Numbered from the stretch's first letter, positions 1 through 12,200 are shown. The stretch: 64,000 nt of DNA from Warburgia ugandensis (GCA_035236585.1 CP141128.1:52255257-52319256), one strand, 5' to 3'. Made by a program: numbers and translations. Notes: generated from the sequence alone by a model not told the origin.

Positions 1-403
1 CTTCAAAGTTTCAAAGTCATAACCACTTATTAGTTAAAAATAAGTACATGTGACTATGCTCATAAGAGTGTCTGAGATTAGTTGTCATGAAACACTTTAT
101 AAAATGAGTAAAATAAGGAATTAATCATATATTATTCTATAAATATGCTAAAGTAATGAAAAAGCACTAAAATTTAGAAAGGTCAATTCTCATCACAGTA
201 TAGGAATTGACCTTGAAATTCAAAAATATATGCAAAATTTCTCAATTTTCTTATATAAATAAAAATATAAAAAGACCAAACTTTTCACGAATTCTACACC
301 CCCAACTGAAGGGAAACATTGTTCACAATTTTGAAAAGTAGGATGATAAAACAACATTAAGAAATTAAGAATGGATTATGTACAAAAAGACAGTACTAAA
401 AGA

Positions 404-905
404 CTAGGATACATAAATATTACAAAGGCATAGGATCGACTCAATTACTAGGTCCCAAACGAAATTAGAGTGGTGCTTCACCCAATTTAGCATCAAAATT
501 TCCCCCTTGCATTGGTTTAATACTTTAATAAATTTTGTGGAGCATATATCAAAAGAATCCTCAAAAATAAAGAAGCTATCCACGTAAACCTTTAAAAGGT
601 TCTCTACCATAACATTGGAGATGCCCAACATATGTTAGTGAAAAGTAGCTGGAGGGTGGTCTCTTAGATATACATACTTGAGATCGAAAGGTAGAGATGG
701 AAACTCAAGTTTAAGAGGTTCAATTGAGGATGGAAAGGGAGTGGATCCCCTTAGGGGAAATTCCCAAAAATGAGGTTCCTAGTTGTTTATGTCCATGATG
801 GGCATAGAATCAAGGAGCGTATCAAATTATTCTATCAATTTATCCTCATTGAACCCATTAGAATAGTCCAAATAGGTGTCACGTGGATCCAAAAAGGAAG
901 ACTAT
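404..905 (-). pseudogene. Athila-type pol remnant: linker plus reverse transcriptase palm fragment
   Basis: Two pieces of a retrotransposon polyprotein are joined. About 905-655 encodes the acidic/proline linker that precedes reverse transcriptase in Athila-type elements (LEFPSLPFDLKYVYL). The open frame 631-404 (75 aa) then starts abruptly inside the RT palm with a decayed catalytic box, YVDSFF at residues 16-21 where families have Y-x-D-D-F, followed by the region that normally reads VLxxCxxxxLxLNWxKxH (here VLNQC...LMLNWVKHH). About 200 residues of RT that should lie between linker and palm are missing, and neither RNase H nor integrase follows. One catalytic Asp is replaced by Ser, so the fragment is dead. 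Family match is from memory of conserved motifs. Confidence 0.6.
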
Positions 906-2122
906 TTAAATTGATTTAGCACCACTAAATTTATTATGTTATCATTGTGCAAGTGAATAGAGGATTTGTATGGTATATTGGATTATTTTTATGAACCTTC
1001 CAATTTCATTGTGCACCCAAATATGCAAACAATTTAATTTCTTTGAGCTTTGCATACAATGGAAGAGTAATTTTTCTTTTTCTTTTTCTTTTTTCCTTGT
1101 ATGTAATAAAAGGGTTTTCTTTTGTACACATTGTTTACTTTTTATCTTCTTCTTCTTCTTTTTTTTTTGGAAAACTAAACTAAAGTAAGCAACTTAAGAT
1201 GATGAACAAACAAAGGACATGGTTAACAAACCCATTCCTAACAAGCTGAATGATGTTTTGATTATCTTGATTTTGGCAAGGTGAGTAGCTTTTAGATTAA
1301 CATACTCTAGACAACTCCTCTTTTTCAAACTTGTCCTATTGCTTACCAAGTAGATCCTTCCTAAATCAACTACTTCATATCATCCTTAGTTAGAAGAAGG
1401 TAATCTAAATTACAAGATGTATTGGTAGAGTAAGTCATTTAAATACCAACAAGGTGATTTAGCTTGGGGCCACTAGAATGACAGTACTTACCTCCTTTCA
1501 GGAGAGTCCTATGAGCTTGAAAGCCTCTATAGGCCTCTTCTAATTTATTTTAATTCAAACTTAAAGGCTAGGGTATATGAAAGGTGATAATTAACCTAGG
1601 TGGGAAAGAGGTGGTGATGAAATCCACCCTTGATCTTGTAGGGTGTGATGCCCTTACTAGTCAATTTTGATTCACCATGGCACAGAAAATCCCCATAAAG
1701 TAAATAAATGTGTCCTAATAATGCAAGAAAAATAATAAACTAATGCAATAGCCTAGAAAATATGCAAGAATTAAAATATTAATGCTATATATATATATAT
1801 ATGAATAATACTACTAAACAATTATATAAATCTACATTAATAATGAAAATCCTACATCTATAAAAAAAAACAAAAGAATGTGTAGATCTCATAGTGGGAT
1901 CCTAAAGCTAAATCTTCTTGTACAAGGGTAAACCATTTACAAACCACCTCTACTTCTAAGCAACGATGGTTTACCCTTGACCTATATTATTACAACCCTT
2001 TAATTGAATTTGCAATTTAAAAAGTAATACATGTCAACCTCCCTGCAATGGCACTCAAAAGAAAAATAACTAATCTGATTATCCTAAACCTAATATAATA
2101 GTTCTTTGGGTACACAATCATA

Positions 2123-2141
2123 TCCCTTGTCAATGACGCTA
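2123..2141 (-). other. Degenerate tRNA-Asp-type primer binding site
   Basis: On the minus strand this reads TAGCGTCATTGACAAGGGA, recognisable as the Athila/TR-GAG primer site TGGCGCCGTTGCCGGGGA with mostly G-to-A or C-to-T changes and one extra base. It sits just inside an LTR end (2149 onward) and is preceded, in element sense, by the usual LTR tail with a 'ggggattcgaccc' phrase at about 2190-2210. Confidence 0.6.
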
Positions 2142-2148
2142 AAATCTT

Positions 2149-2592
2149 TGATAAGAGTTTCCCTAGAAGTGAATAGTTAGTCAATTATAGTATTGTAGGG
2201 TCGAATCCCCAAGGAGAATATAGTGTGAGTTTAAAGCACCAAACTATACTACTATCACGATCCTAAGGGATTTACAATGGAAAGATTATAAGATGAGGTG
2301 ATAAAATGATCAAATGGATGATAGATATTTAATAGAATTAATCATGACATTTAAGATATTGGGAATCAATTAGTTGTGTTCCCTAATTTTGTGCTAGGAT
2401 CACTCTAATCCCAAGTAAAAATAAACTAGCCTAACATAATTTTTAATTTGCATGGATTAACTAAATCTATACTAAAGTAATGAAAATTTAAATAAATTAA
2501 ACTAATGTATAACTAAAGGAAAGAACAACTCTAAAAATTATGCTAAATAGTATCTACTTTCCACTATTTTTCACTTACTTTATTATTATTAG
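2149..2592 (-). mobile_element. LTR (3' part) of the Athila-like element, cut by a nested insertion
   Basis: In element sense this is the last ~440 bp of the 5' LTR, ending ...CTCTTATCA beside the primer site. It holds the conserved terminal phrase 'tccttggggattcgaccc' seen in slightly different form at every LTR end of this group. At 2592/2593 it runs directly into the end of a family A LTR, so the A element inserted into this LTR. The rest of this LTR was not found in the window. Confidence 0.55.
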
Positions 2593-2920
2593 TGTCTTGT
2601 AAAAAGCACTTGCAAGTGCAGGATTCAAAGTAGAATGATGATACACAATTGAGGTTGATTCCATGAGGAATCTCACAAATTGGTGCTCAATTGGAATCTA
2701 TTTAGATCAATTGTCCTAGCCAAGGAAGATTGTATTTTGATTTATTCTAGGAACTAAAAGAACATGGAATTAGAAACACTTTTAAAATTAGCAACTTGAC
2801 TAAAAAGAAAATTTCAATAAATAACAAATTCCTAAAATATATGATTAGAAACTGTTAAGAATGGAATTAGAACCTTTCTATAACTAAAATGCATTCAAGA
2901 AAGGAAACAGATAGAAAATT

Positions 2921-4208
2921 AGAAATATGAAGAAACTTAGAAACCTAAATTTAGAATGAACTTTCTAAAACTAAAACTACTAAGACTGAAATTAGAAACT
3001 TCCTAATAAAACCCAATGAAAGTTAGTCACTTTCTTTGTCTTGTTTAAAAGTTAAGGGAATGGGTCCTTAGGCCCATAAGGTGCCTCCACTATGGGTATA
3101 GTGGGAGTTTGAGATTTATGTCCCTTCTCCTTCACCTTAGTTATACCTTGGTCATTTTCCTCTAATTTATTCTAAGTTTGACCTATGTTGTTGTCTATTT
3201 GATGGCCACTCTTAAGGGAAATTATGGATTTGGCTTGCTCAAGTGGTCCCTATGATTTTGAGATGGTGCCTTTATCAAACTGTAGCCCAATGTTTGAGAT
3301 TGGTTGATTGGGAAACCTAACTAATAAGGCAATAAGAAGGAAGTATATAGATTGACTTTCCCCATAGTCATTGGCTCACCTCACTCACTAATTGTGTTAG
3401 TGAAGAAATAAAAAACCTATATGTTTTAGTGGGATAGAGACCAAAAGCCCCAACTTACAATGAGAAAATCCCATGCCCATTTCTTTTGTGAGGAAAAAAC
3501 TCCACCACTTTTTCATTTCCAAACAAATAAAGAAGTACCCTTACAAATGGGGCTCTTACCATAGTAAATGCAAGCCTCACTTTCATTGTGGTAAGTGAAT
3601 CAACACAACAGAAAGGCTTTTAGGAGAGAATAAGGGGACAATAGTAGAGCCCTATTTAAGTAATGTGTTGTGCTTGGTATTCACCATGCGATTGATAAAA
3701 GAAAATCTTTCTTTGTATCCCTCTCTTATCTCTATCAATAAGGGCAGCAAAAGCTTGTGAATTAACATTGAGTTCTGTTGACTCTCATTCTGGAGATGAG
3801 TTATAGCTTGTCTAGTCTCATCCTAGTGTTCAAAAGTTTTCTCAATAAACAACTGCATGGTTTGCTCATATGCTGGCTTCAATGGTTGCTGGGGAAACTA
3901 CTAAAAACTAGGACGCTACTAGGGAGCTGAAGCTCTAGGAAAATTTGGAGCAAAGGGTTCATAGATGGACCTCCCTAATGAGAGGTCTTCGACCATGAGA
4001 AATTAGGATGCATAGCCCATCTTGGATTGTAGGTCTCAAAGTAAGGGTCTTTGCTAGGATTGTGATATGCATTCATAGTAATGGTTGTTTGAACTAATAC
4101 AAATTTACAAACATGAATAACTTTAGAAACCAAAATTTGGAATGAACTTTCTAAAATTAAAGCTTCTAAAACTTAAATTAGAAACTTCCTAATAAAATTT
4201 AATCAAAG
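2921..4208. repeat. Direct LTR-derived duplications bounding the gag segment
   Basis: About 2921-3018 and 4108-4208 are diverged direct copies sharing 'gaatgaactttctaaaa' and 'attagaaacttcctaata'. They lie about 1.19 kb apart on either side of the gag segment. They are far longer than a normal target-site duplication and look like a break-repair or unequal-crossover footprint. Confidence 0.6.
3019..4107 (-). pseudogene. Captured gag C-terminal segment inside an LTR
   Basis: On the minus strand, 4080-3950 encodes DPYFETYNPRWAMHPNFSW, the conserved gag tail of Athila/TR-GAG elements; family B has the same block at 35520-35570 (YSETYNLRWAKHPNLS). Glutamine-rich helix-like sequence follows, with several stops. 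It lies inside an LTR, where gag does not belong, and is flanked by two ~100-bp direct copies of LTR sequence. It was therefore gained by insertion or recombination, not inherited as part of the LTR. Non-functional. Confidence 0.55.
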
Positions 4209-5777
4209 GATACAGCTAACATGATTAATAAACATCAATGAAGTCTAAACATCTAACTAACATGCTCAATGAACACAAATCTATTCTAAACATCCAAATA
4301 ACATGATCAACGAATCTTAAAAAAGCATGATAAATAGAGGTGCATGAAATTATTTTATTTTATTGCATGTTAAAGCTTAAAAGAAGTGTGCTCAACTTTC
4401 AATAACATGAAAATAAAATACTTTGATTTCAATCTTCAATATCAACTGCAGTCTAATAATGACTCATCAATGGGTACCATATATGGGCATGCACATGAAT
4501 CAAAAGTGTGAATCAATTATAGAATTAAGGTAAGATGGGAAATGAATCTTAAAGATAATCAAGGAATATGATGATGAATTATAACTAGAAAAGAAGAACC
4601 CACAATAAGCCATGAATTGCAGAAAGGTAAAAAAGAAGAAGAAAAAGAAACACTAACCTGGAATTGAATGCTTGGAATAAGATGATCCAAAGAAAACCTT
4701 CTCTTTGTTGTTATTACAAGAGATTGAGAGCCCTTGGATGCAATGAACTAGATCATAAGTAAAAGCAAAAGAATATAGAAGAGAACCAAATGGAGAGTGT
4801 GCAAAAATTAGAGGAATAAGACTTGCAAAGATGGAAGGAAAAATGCTTGAAAACCAACTTGAACATATGTGGAAACCCCCCTGCCTTCCCCTTTGTTTTA
4901 TACAATTTTCACCATTCTAAAGAGATATAAATCTTTCTGATATTTATCCTAAGGAAGAGGGAAATATGGGATATGGATTGGGGAAGAATGAGATAAGATT
5001 AGAAGGGGAGATTAGGAAGTGGAAACTAGAAAGTGGATATTAGAAAGGAACATCTTGAAAGGGGAGATCACACCAAATTTATGCATGATCACCTTTCTAA
5101 GTATTTCATGATGGAGGGAAAGAGACAAAGAATGAGAGAAGGAGGGAAAGATGGAGATAGAAATCTCCTCTAATTGGTCCACCTAGCATGCGTATCCTCC
5201 TTATTGGTAAAGTCCACTTTTTCTTTCTATTATCCTCTTTAGAAGATGATTTTTTTGTAAGTTGTAAAAACTATATTTTGCTATAAAACATGTGGACCCA
5301 AGTGGAATTAGCTTAGATGGCTTCCTTTGATGGCTTTTGACTTGGTGGCTTCAGTGACTTTCATCCTGGCTTCATGGCTCACATGGGTTAGGAGGTAGGC
5401 ATGGCTTGAAATCTTAAGCAAATGTGGTAGAATTCTGCTAATTTTTGCATGGATTTTGAATAGTCCCATTTCTAATTATTCTGACTTCTATCAACTATTT
5501 TTGAAACTCATTTGTTTGTTATGGAATGATATGACCCTTATTTGAACTTCGAAATGATGAAAAATGGGTCTCAGTCTCTCTTGGTTGATCGAATAATTGG
5601 TTATCATCTAAAGTGATTTGGACCATTGGATACACCTATAAAATATCAAATTTTTGATCTATGAATTAAAAAATGCATGTTTCATGAATTTTTTGAAATT
5701 CCATGTCTAATTCCCTAGGATCTATGACACATGTACTGCTAATTGGGTATTTTTTATACAAAATTGAATAATTATCA

Positions 5778-5899
5778 CACCCCCCACTAGCATCTTGCTA
5801 GTCCTATGAAAAATATTTCATAAATCATGAAAACACAAATAAATGTCATTTTCATTGGTACTCATGATTTCATTTAGCATATGCAACAAGCCCTTAAAC
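5778..5899 (-). mobile_element. Family A copy A1: polypurine tract and 3' inner end
   Basis: Directly after the LTR terminus (…TTATCA at 5777) comes CACCCCCCAC, the complement of the G-rich plus-strand primer GTGGGGGGTG. Then follow about 110 bp matching 16617-16735 (minus) and 62500-62620 (plus), including 'tttagcatatgcaacaagccc'-type sequence. It stops at 5899, where the CACTA element begins. The matching inner region of A1 does not reappear. Confidence 0.65.
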
Positions 5900-5929
5900 C
5901 ACTACTAAATTTTCGGATTTATAAGACGG

Positions 5930-6330
5930 AGAAAACAAGACGGTTTAAATATAGTCATTTTATAAAAAAAATTATAAAACGAATTCTCAAAACCATCTTA
6001 TATATTTTCATATTATAAGTCAGTTTTATAAAAACCATCTTATAAAATGTTTTTATAAGACAGTTTCCATAAATTGTCTTATATTGTCCATGAAAATTAA
6101 GATGAGTTTAGAAAATCATCTTACAAAATGTCCATAAATATAAGACATTTTTTTGAAAATTGTGTTATCTTTTAATGTTTCATAGGATGGGCATCAATAA
6201 CCATCTTATAGTTTCATGCACAATATAAGATGGTTTTTTGAAAACTAACTTATAGTATTATGTTTTATAAGACAGTTTTCAAGAACCATCCTTTAAATCT
6301 TCTTTGTAATACAACATGAAGTTCAACCTT
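5930..6330. repeat. CACTA left subterminal repeats
   Basis: Many short copies of an 'ataagacggttt/ataagatggttttt' motif and its complement 'aaaccatcttata' alternate in both orientations across this stretch. In CACTA elements such arrays are the binding sites for the element's DNA-binding transposase. The motif is spaced irregularly, at roughly 30-60 bp. Confidence 0.7.
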
Positions 6331-6640
6331 GAATTTTTACTCTTAATTGCTTCAATGAAACAATTGAACATTGCATTAGATTTACGTACACTTTGTCCCA
6401 AACTTATATTTTCTCAATTGATATCTATTGGTTAGTATATTCATTCTTGTTTTTGTCATATGTTTACTTCATTTGATGTTTATGGGTATAAAATTCCATT
6501 TCTTAATCTTTTTTCTTCCTGCATGTGTGTGATAATGCATGTGTATGGATTAGTGTGTGGATCATTTATGTGTATTGATTAGTCATGTTTTGTGTCATTC
6601 TTACTTGTCCTAATCCTAGAGTGGAATAGTTTGAGTCCTC

Positions 6641-6641
<1 letters not shown>

Positions 6642-6701
<60 letters not shown>
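6642..6701. repeat. (TG)n microsatellite
   Basis: About 30 uninterrupted TG units lie just upstream of the TNP2 coding region. They create a spurious Cys-Val open frame. Confidence 0.95.
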
Positions 6702-6705
<4 letters not shown>

Positions 6706-6808
6706 TTATGTGTACACCAACTATTTGCTTAAATATCTAACCCATGTTATTAATCTTTTCATGTCTAGAAAGCCTTCACACTCACTTCAACATCAACTTT
6801 TGGACAAA

Positions 6809-9800
6809 ATGGACAAATATGCTTGGATGAGTGTAGAAAGATCATCAAGGGAATATGAGATAATAGAAAAGTTCATCGAGTTTGCACTTGTGAGAGGTGC
6901 TGATTGTAATTGAATGCAATGTCCATGTTGGAGATGTGAAAACCTGAAAAAGGTTACGATTGGTGAGTTGAGAGAACATTTGTGCTTCAATGGAGTTGAT
7001 GAAAGATATCACCCTTGAATGTGGCATGGAGAGAGAATACCTCATAGGCCCTCTATAAGGGCTAAAAGTGTATATAAAAAAGAAGCCATGTTAGGAAGTG
7101 TTGCACCAATATTATTTCAAGATCTATACAATGACTTTCAAGACAACTCAAAACAATCTCAAACTAGCCATTATACATTGGGTGTACAAATTATAACAAG
7201 TTGTCTACAATGGTGGAACTTTACAATGTGAAATCAAGATTTTATATTTCAAATCAAGGTTTTATAGAATTGTAAAAGTCAATGGTAAAATGTTGCTCAA
7301 GGAGAATAAATTTGCTAGGTCAACATGGAAGGCAAAGAAAACCTTGGCAGCACTAGTGTTAAAGTATGGAAAGATACATTCCTATCCTAATGACTACATC
7401 TTGTATAAAAAGGTGTAAAAAGACAAAATTATATGTCCAACTTGTGTACATTCAAGATAGAAGATGAAGAAGAATTCAAGTGATCAACAAGTAAAAGATG
7501 TCCCAGCAAAGGTACTATCATATTTCCCCCTATTCTAGTATTCCAAAGAAAGTTTCATATTAAAGAAACAACAAAGAAACTAGTGTGGCATGCCAAGGAG
7601 AGAGTAGGTGATAAGTATTTATGTCATCTAGAGGATAGCCCTACATGGAAGCTTGTAGACTTCATATGGCTCAATTTCAGAGAAGAACCTAAAACCTACA
7701 ACTTTCAATATCTGTTGGCGAGTTTAATCCTCATGGTTCTATGATCAGTAGGTATAGTTGTTGGCCTATTATAATAGTTTGTTACGACCTTCCACCATTC
7801 TACATGAAGAGGAAGTTCATGATGTTAACTATGTTAATATCGGGTCCCAAGCAACCTGGTAATGACAAAGGAGTGTGCTTGGCTCTATTGATAGATGATC
7901 TTAGACATAAATATGGGAAATAAGGGTTGAACCTTATTATGCATACAAGAAAGAGGCATTCACCCTTAAGGCTGTACTACTATGGCCACGAAGCAACTTT
8001 CCTACATATAGTAATTTAGCGAGATGCAAAGTGAAGGGCTACAATGCCTGTCCTAATTGTAGTGACCAAACGTGTGCCACACAACTTCAACATGGTAGGA
8101 AGATGGCATTGTAGGCCAGAAAAGATGGTTGCATAGAAACCATCCATACCATTTTAAAAAGGGGGCATTCAATAGTGGTGTGCAGATTAGGACACCTCCA
8201 AAGGGGTTGACTAGACGACAAGTATTGCAAAAAATTGAGAACCTTAATATAGCATGGGGGAAGAAGAAGGCAACTTCACATACATATGAAAGCACTCTAA
8301 AAGCTGTTGGAAGAAGAAGTCAATATTCATTGAACTTGTATACTGAAAATCCTTACATATGTAGCATGTGTTTGATGTCATGTACATTGAGAAGATTAAC
8401 TGTGAAAGCTTGACTGGTACCTTGCTGACATGCAAGAAAAAACAAAGGATGGACTTGCAGCTCAAATGGATCCCATGACAATGGTTTTGAAGGGAAGGTT
8501 GCATCTACAAGATAGGACCTGTAGAGGAACATACTTGCCTAATGAAAATTATACACTTAGCAGAGAGGAGAGAAGAATAGTGTGTAAAACCTTACTAGAT
8601 ATCAAAGTTCGAGATGAGTACCCTTCAAGCTTTAGAAAGATTATGTCCATGGAAGAGATAAAACCATTAGGGATGAAGTCTCACAATTGCTGTGCATTGA
8701 AGCAACAACTCCTTCCAGTAGCAATACATTCTGTAGTACCAGATAAAGTTAGAGCTTCTATTACTAAATTCTACTACTTCTTTAATACTTTGTGCAAGAA
8801 GGTGGTGGATACTTCAAAATTACAAGAAATCTAAGGGGCATTTAATGACAACCTTATGCGAACTTAAGAAAATATTTCCACCATCCTTCTTCGATACCAT
8901 TATACACTTAAAAGTACACATCATTGATGAGGTTAGACTATGTGGAACCGTTTATTTGGATAGATGTACCCATTTGAAAGGTACATGAAAGTGTTAAAGG
9001 GTATGTACAAAATCACAATTGACCAAAGGGGTGTATTGCTAAATGTTACATTACAGAAGAAGAGGTGGAGTTTTGCATTGAGTATTTATCAGGATTGGAT
9101 GTTATTGGAATCCCAAGAAAGAAACATTTAGGTGCATTAATTGATGCAAGAGTTGGTGAACCTTTGATAGTAAGGACTGGGACTAGGCACACCTTTATGT
9201 CTTACGAAATATTAATGTTAATGAAGTGTCTTCCTAAAAGAGAGGTATATAAGAGATGCAAAGAAAGAGAAGTGGCTACAAGACGAACGTTGTCATTCCT
9301 TCACTACTTTAATTCCTCTAAAGGTATTTAATTACAATGAAATAATGCCTCATCTAGTTAATTGAATTGCAATAGCATATGCTCGTATACATTATTAATC
9401 ATATCAATTAATAATATATAATGGCTTTAGATTAGTGAGATGTTCCAGGTCATATCATTTGTGAATGTTTGGGTTGGATGGCAATGGGACCTCCACTAAA
9501 AGTAATAAAACATGCTAAATATGCTGTCAATGGTTGTCACTTTCATACAAAATACTATGACAAGTGAAGATCACAACAAGGTAGGAGTATTAGCTTAGTT
9601 GTTAAAGCTGCTTTCTTTTCCAATTCAAAGGACAACAATCCAATTGTAGCGAATAATACTTATTACGGGGTGATACACAAGATATGAGAGTTAGATGATA
9701 CTTGTAGATCTATGTCTGTGTTTAAGTGTGATTGGGTGAAACACAACAAAGATAGCATCAAAACCAATGCTCTCGATTTAACATTGGTTGACCTCAATAA

Positions 9801-10140
9801 GATTTGCTATCAAAATGATTAATTTATTTTAGCATGTCAAGAAAAATAGGTATTTTATGTACAAGATGGATATGATATGAGATTGTCAATTGTTTTATCA
9901 ACCTCCCCAAGGGACTTTTATGATGAAGACGACCTAGGTGGAATGATAACTGATTATCCTTCAATCACTACAACAATGCCATCAATTGATCTAATCAAGG
10001 AGAATGAGATGGATTATGTGCAAGATGCTAGTGAGGAGGTTGCTTGGTTACACATCAAAGAAATAAGGGATAGGGTAAACTCTACACTTCACAAGTTTTT
10101 AAGATTTTTTAGATCTAAAGAATGGGGGAAACTACTTTAA
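6809..10140 (+). pseudogene. CACTA TNP2-type transposase remnant
   Basis: The start at 6809 gives MDKYAWM..., the N-terminal transposase-associated domain, with a zinc-binding CPCWRC at ~6925-6942 and HGERIP at ~7024. In-frame stops fall at ~6911 and ~7016. TNP2 core blocks follow in order: SWP...YDLPP...ISGPKQPGND (7755-7865), KGYNACPNC (~8032-8060), TKDGLAAQMD (~8440-8475), LGMKSHNC...QQLLPVAI (8665-8730), CELKKIFPPSFFD (~8860-8900) and GTVYLDR (~8947). Later stretches to 10140 match the DUF4218/DUF4216-like tail (for example VGWQWD near 9472). Frameshifts and stops separate most blocks. Order and spacing are those of a full-length TNP2, so decay was by point mutation, not large deletion. 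Confidence 0.8.
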
Positions 10141-10545
10141 TACATATAAGATGGTTATTCATATACCATCTTATATTAATGAAATAAAATTAATGTAGAA
10201 GAATCAATAGGAAAGACAACCATATAATATTAGACAGTCTTTTGGAAATCATCTTCTATTTTAATAATATAAGATTACTTTTTAAAAACCATCATAGTTT
10301 AAAATATAGGATGCTTTTCTTCAAAATTGTCTTATATTTTATTGAATAAAGTTTTATAAAAAATTGTCTTTTATTCATAGAATATAAGATTTTTTTTAAA
10401 TGTCTTATATTCAAATAAATATAAGATGTTTTGAAAAAACTATCTAATATTCAATTGAATATAAGATTATTTTTTTAAATCATCCTATATTCAGTTGAAT
10501 ATAGGATGGTTTACAAAAATCGTCCTATATTCAGGTTCACTTAAA
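10141..10545. repeat. Second block of subterminal-like repeats in the CACTA element
   Basis: The 'ataagatggttttt / aaaccatcttata' motif returns in about ten diverged copies in both orientations, immediately after the TNP2 remnant. The motif is the same as in the left subterminal zone. Such a block in the middle of an element is unusual. It either separates the two genes or marks the right end of an inner element whose terminus has decayed. Confidence 0.6.
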
Positions 10546-10619
10546 ACCCCCCACACGCCCCAACCCAAGTAGTCCCCCACAAAATTTTCAAAAAGCCTCT
10601 CCCTCCCTAAGAGCAAAAC

Positions 10620-10745
10620 CCTTTGAGAAGGAGGAGGACGAGACGAAGAAGAAGAAGAAGAAGAAGAAGAGAAGAGACAGAGATAGGGAAGAAGAAGAAG
10701 AAGAAGGGGAGGAAGAAGAAGAGGAGAAGAGCAAAGAGAGAATGC
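10620..10745 (+). repeat. GAA/GAG purine-rich tract
   Basis: Low-complexity AAG/GAG repeat following a C-rich stretch (10546-10600). It could be part of the 5' untranslated region of the second CACTA gene. The Arg/Lys- and Ser-only open frames across it are not real genes. Confidence 0.7.
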
Positions 10746-10842
10746 ATGCCCTCCCACCACCATACTTGTGATCATTTTGTTCCCTTTAGGTTGGCTCACT
10801 CTCTCTTTTCTTAATTTTCTTATTTTCGTGCTTCTAATTTCC

Positions 10843-12200
10843 AAGATCTACTTCTTGTAGCTGTCTGTGAGAATAGTAAAAGTATATTTGCTAACCTTCT
10901 AGTTAAATTTGTGTGTGATATTTTGCTTTATTAATATATGAAAATCTTTAAAATTGATCATTCTAGATAGAGGACATTGAAAATAAGAAAACCCATGTGT
11001 TAGATTTCAATTTTCATTCAAAAATACATCCAACTACTAGCTTGAAGTATGCTCCTCGTAGTTGTCCAAGTGAATCGTAATAGTATATTTGCTAACCTTC
11101 TAGTTAAATTTGTAAATAATTTTCTTCTTTGTACATGTATGACAATATTTGAAATTGATCATTCTAGATAGAGGACATTGAGATTAAGAAGACCCATGTG
11201 TTAGATTTTTAATTTTCATTTAGAAAGACATCCAACTACTAACTTGCAGTATACTTTTTGTAGCTATTCAGGTGAATAGTAATAGTATATTTGCTAATGT
11301 TCTAATTAAATTTGTGCATGATTTTTTGCATAGTTAATGTTTAGAAATCTTTGAAATAGATCATTCTAAATAGAGGACATTGAGATTAAGAAGACTTATG
11401 TGCTAGATTTTTAATTTTCATTTGAAAAGACATCCAACTACTGGCTTGAAGTATGCTTCTTATACCTATCCACATGAATAGTAATAATATAGTTGCTAAC
11501 CTTCTAGTTAAATTTGCATGTAATTTTCTACTTTCTTATTGTATACAAATCTTCAAAATTGATCATTCTAGATAGAGAACATTGAGATTAAGAAGTCCCA
11601 TGTGATAGATTTTCTATTTTCATTTAAAAGGACATCCAATTGCTAGCTGGAAGTACGCTTCTTGTAGCTATCCGCATGAATAGTAATAGTATCTTTCTTC
11701 TAGTTAAACTAATGAGTAATTTGCTACTTCATTAATGTATGAAAATATTTGAAATTGATCATTCTAGATAGAGGCCATTGAGATTAACAAGACCCATATA
11801 TTAGATATTTAATTTTCATTCAAAAAGACATCCAACTAGTAACTTAAAGTATGCTTCTTGTAATTGTCTGTGTGAATGGTAATAGTATATTTGGTAACCT
11901 TCTAGCTAAATTTGTGCCTGATTTTTTATCACGTTAATGTATGAAAATCTTTGAAATTGATCATTCTAGATAGACATTGAGATTAAGAAGAACCATGTGT
12001 TAAATTTTCAATTTTCATTCAAAAAGGCATCCAACTACTAGCTTAAAGTATGCTTCTAGTAGCAGTCCATGTGAATAGTAACAATATATTTGCTAAAATT
12101 CTAGCTAAATTTGTGTAATTTTTTGTTTCATTACGTCTTTGAAATTGATCATTCTAGATAGAGAACATTGAGATTAAGAAGACCCATGTGTTAGATTTGC
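10843..12200. repeat. Seven-copy ~200-bp tandem repeat
   Basis: Each unit contains, in order, 'gtatgcttcttgtag', 'gaatagtaatagtatatttgct', 'aaattgatcattctagatag', 'gaggacattgagattaagaag' and 'acatccaactactagctt'-type segments. Units begin near 10843, 11044, 11245, 11448, 11650, 11845 and 12045, so the period is about 195-203 bp. They differ by scattered substitutions and small indels. The array lies between the two CACTA genes, probably in the leader or first intron of the second. Confidence 0.85.

Larger units (their letters stand above)
1..2148 (-). mobile_element. Athila-like Ty3/gypsy element, inner region (partial)
   Basis: Read on the minus strand, this runs from a primer binding site (2123-2141) through a leader and a short pol remnant to a box near 300-335 that matches the GGGGACAATGTT-plus-polypurine box of the other elements in this window, then off the left edge. 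The leader at about 1500-1700 resembles the leaders at 33880-34080 and 58540-58700 (the stretch around 'agtaagggc' and the following clause). No gag was recognised between leader and pol, so the copy appears internally deleted. The assignment to the Athila side of Ty3/gypsy rests on the primer site and the pol linker/RT residues. I cannot see its other LTR. Confidence 0.65.
2593..5777 (-). mobile_element. Family A LTR (3' LTR of copy A1) with a foreign gag segment inside
   Basis: On the minus strand the LTR starts at 5777 with TGATAAT... next to a C-rich polypurine complement (5778-5787) and ends near 2593 after the phrase 'cctcatggaatcaacc'. Its start matches the family A LTR starts at 27103 (minus) and 55963 and 62631 (plus). 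Without the ~1.1-kb inserted gag segment (3019-4107) its length is about 2.1 kb, in line with the 2.0-2.5 kb of the other A LTRs. A possible TATA motif lies on the minus strand at 4895-4902. The inner region lies to its right, so it is the 3' LTR of a minus-strand element. Confidence 0.6.

Noticed and set aside
6641..6913. Open frame starting with a long Cys-Val run
   Set aside because: The run is the (TG)n microsatellite; the real transposase start is the ATG at 6809.
10500..10560. Possible right end of a first, inner CACTA element
   Set aside because: Subterminal-like repeats stop here but no TAGTG terminus or 3-bp duplication could be found.
10491..10844. Ser-rich (minus) and Arg/Lys-rich (plus) open frames
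   Set aside because: Both come from the GAA/GAG purine tract.
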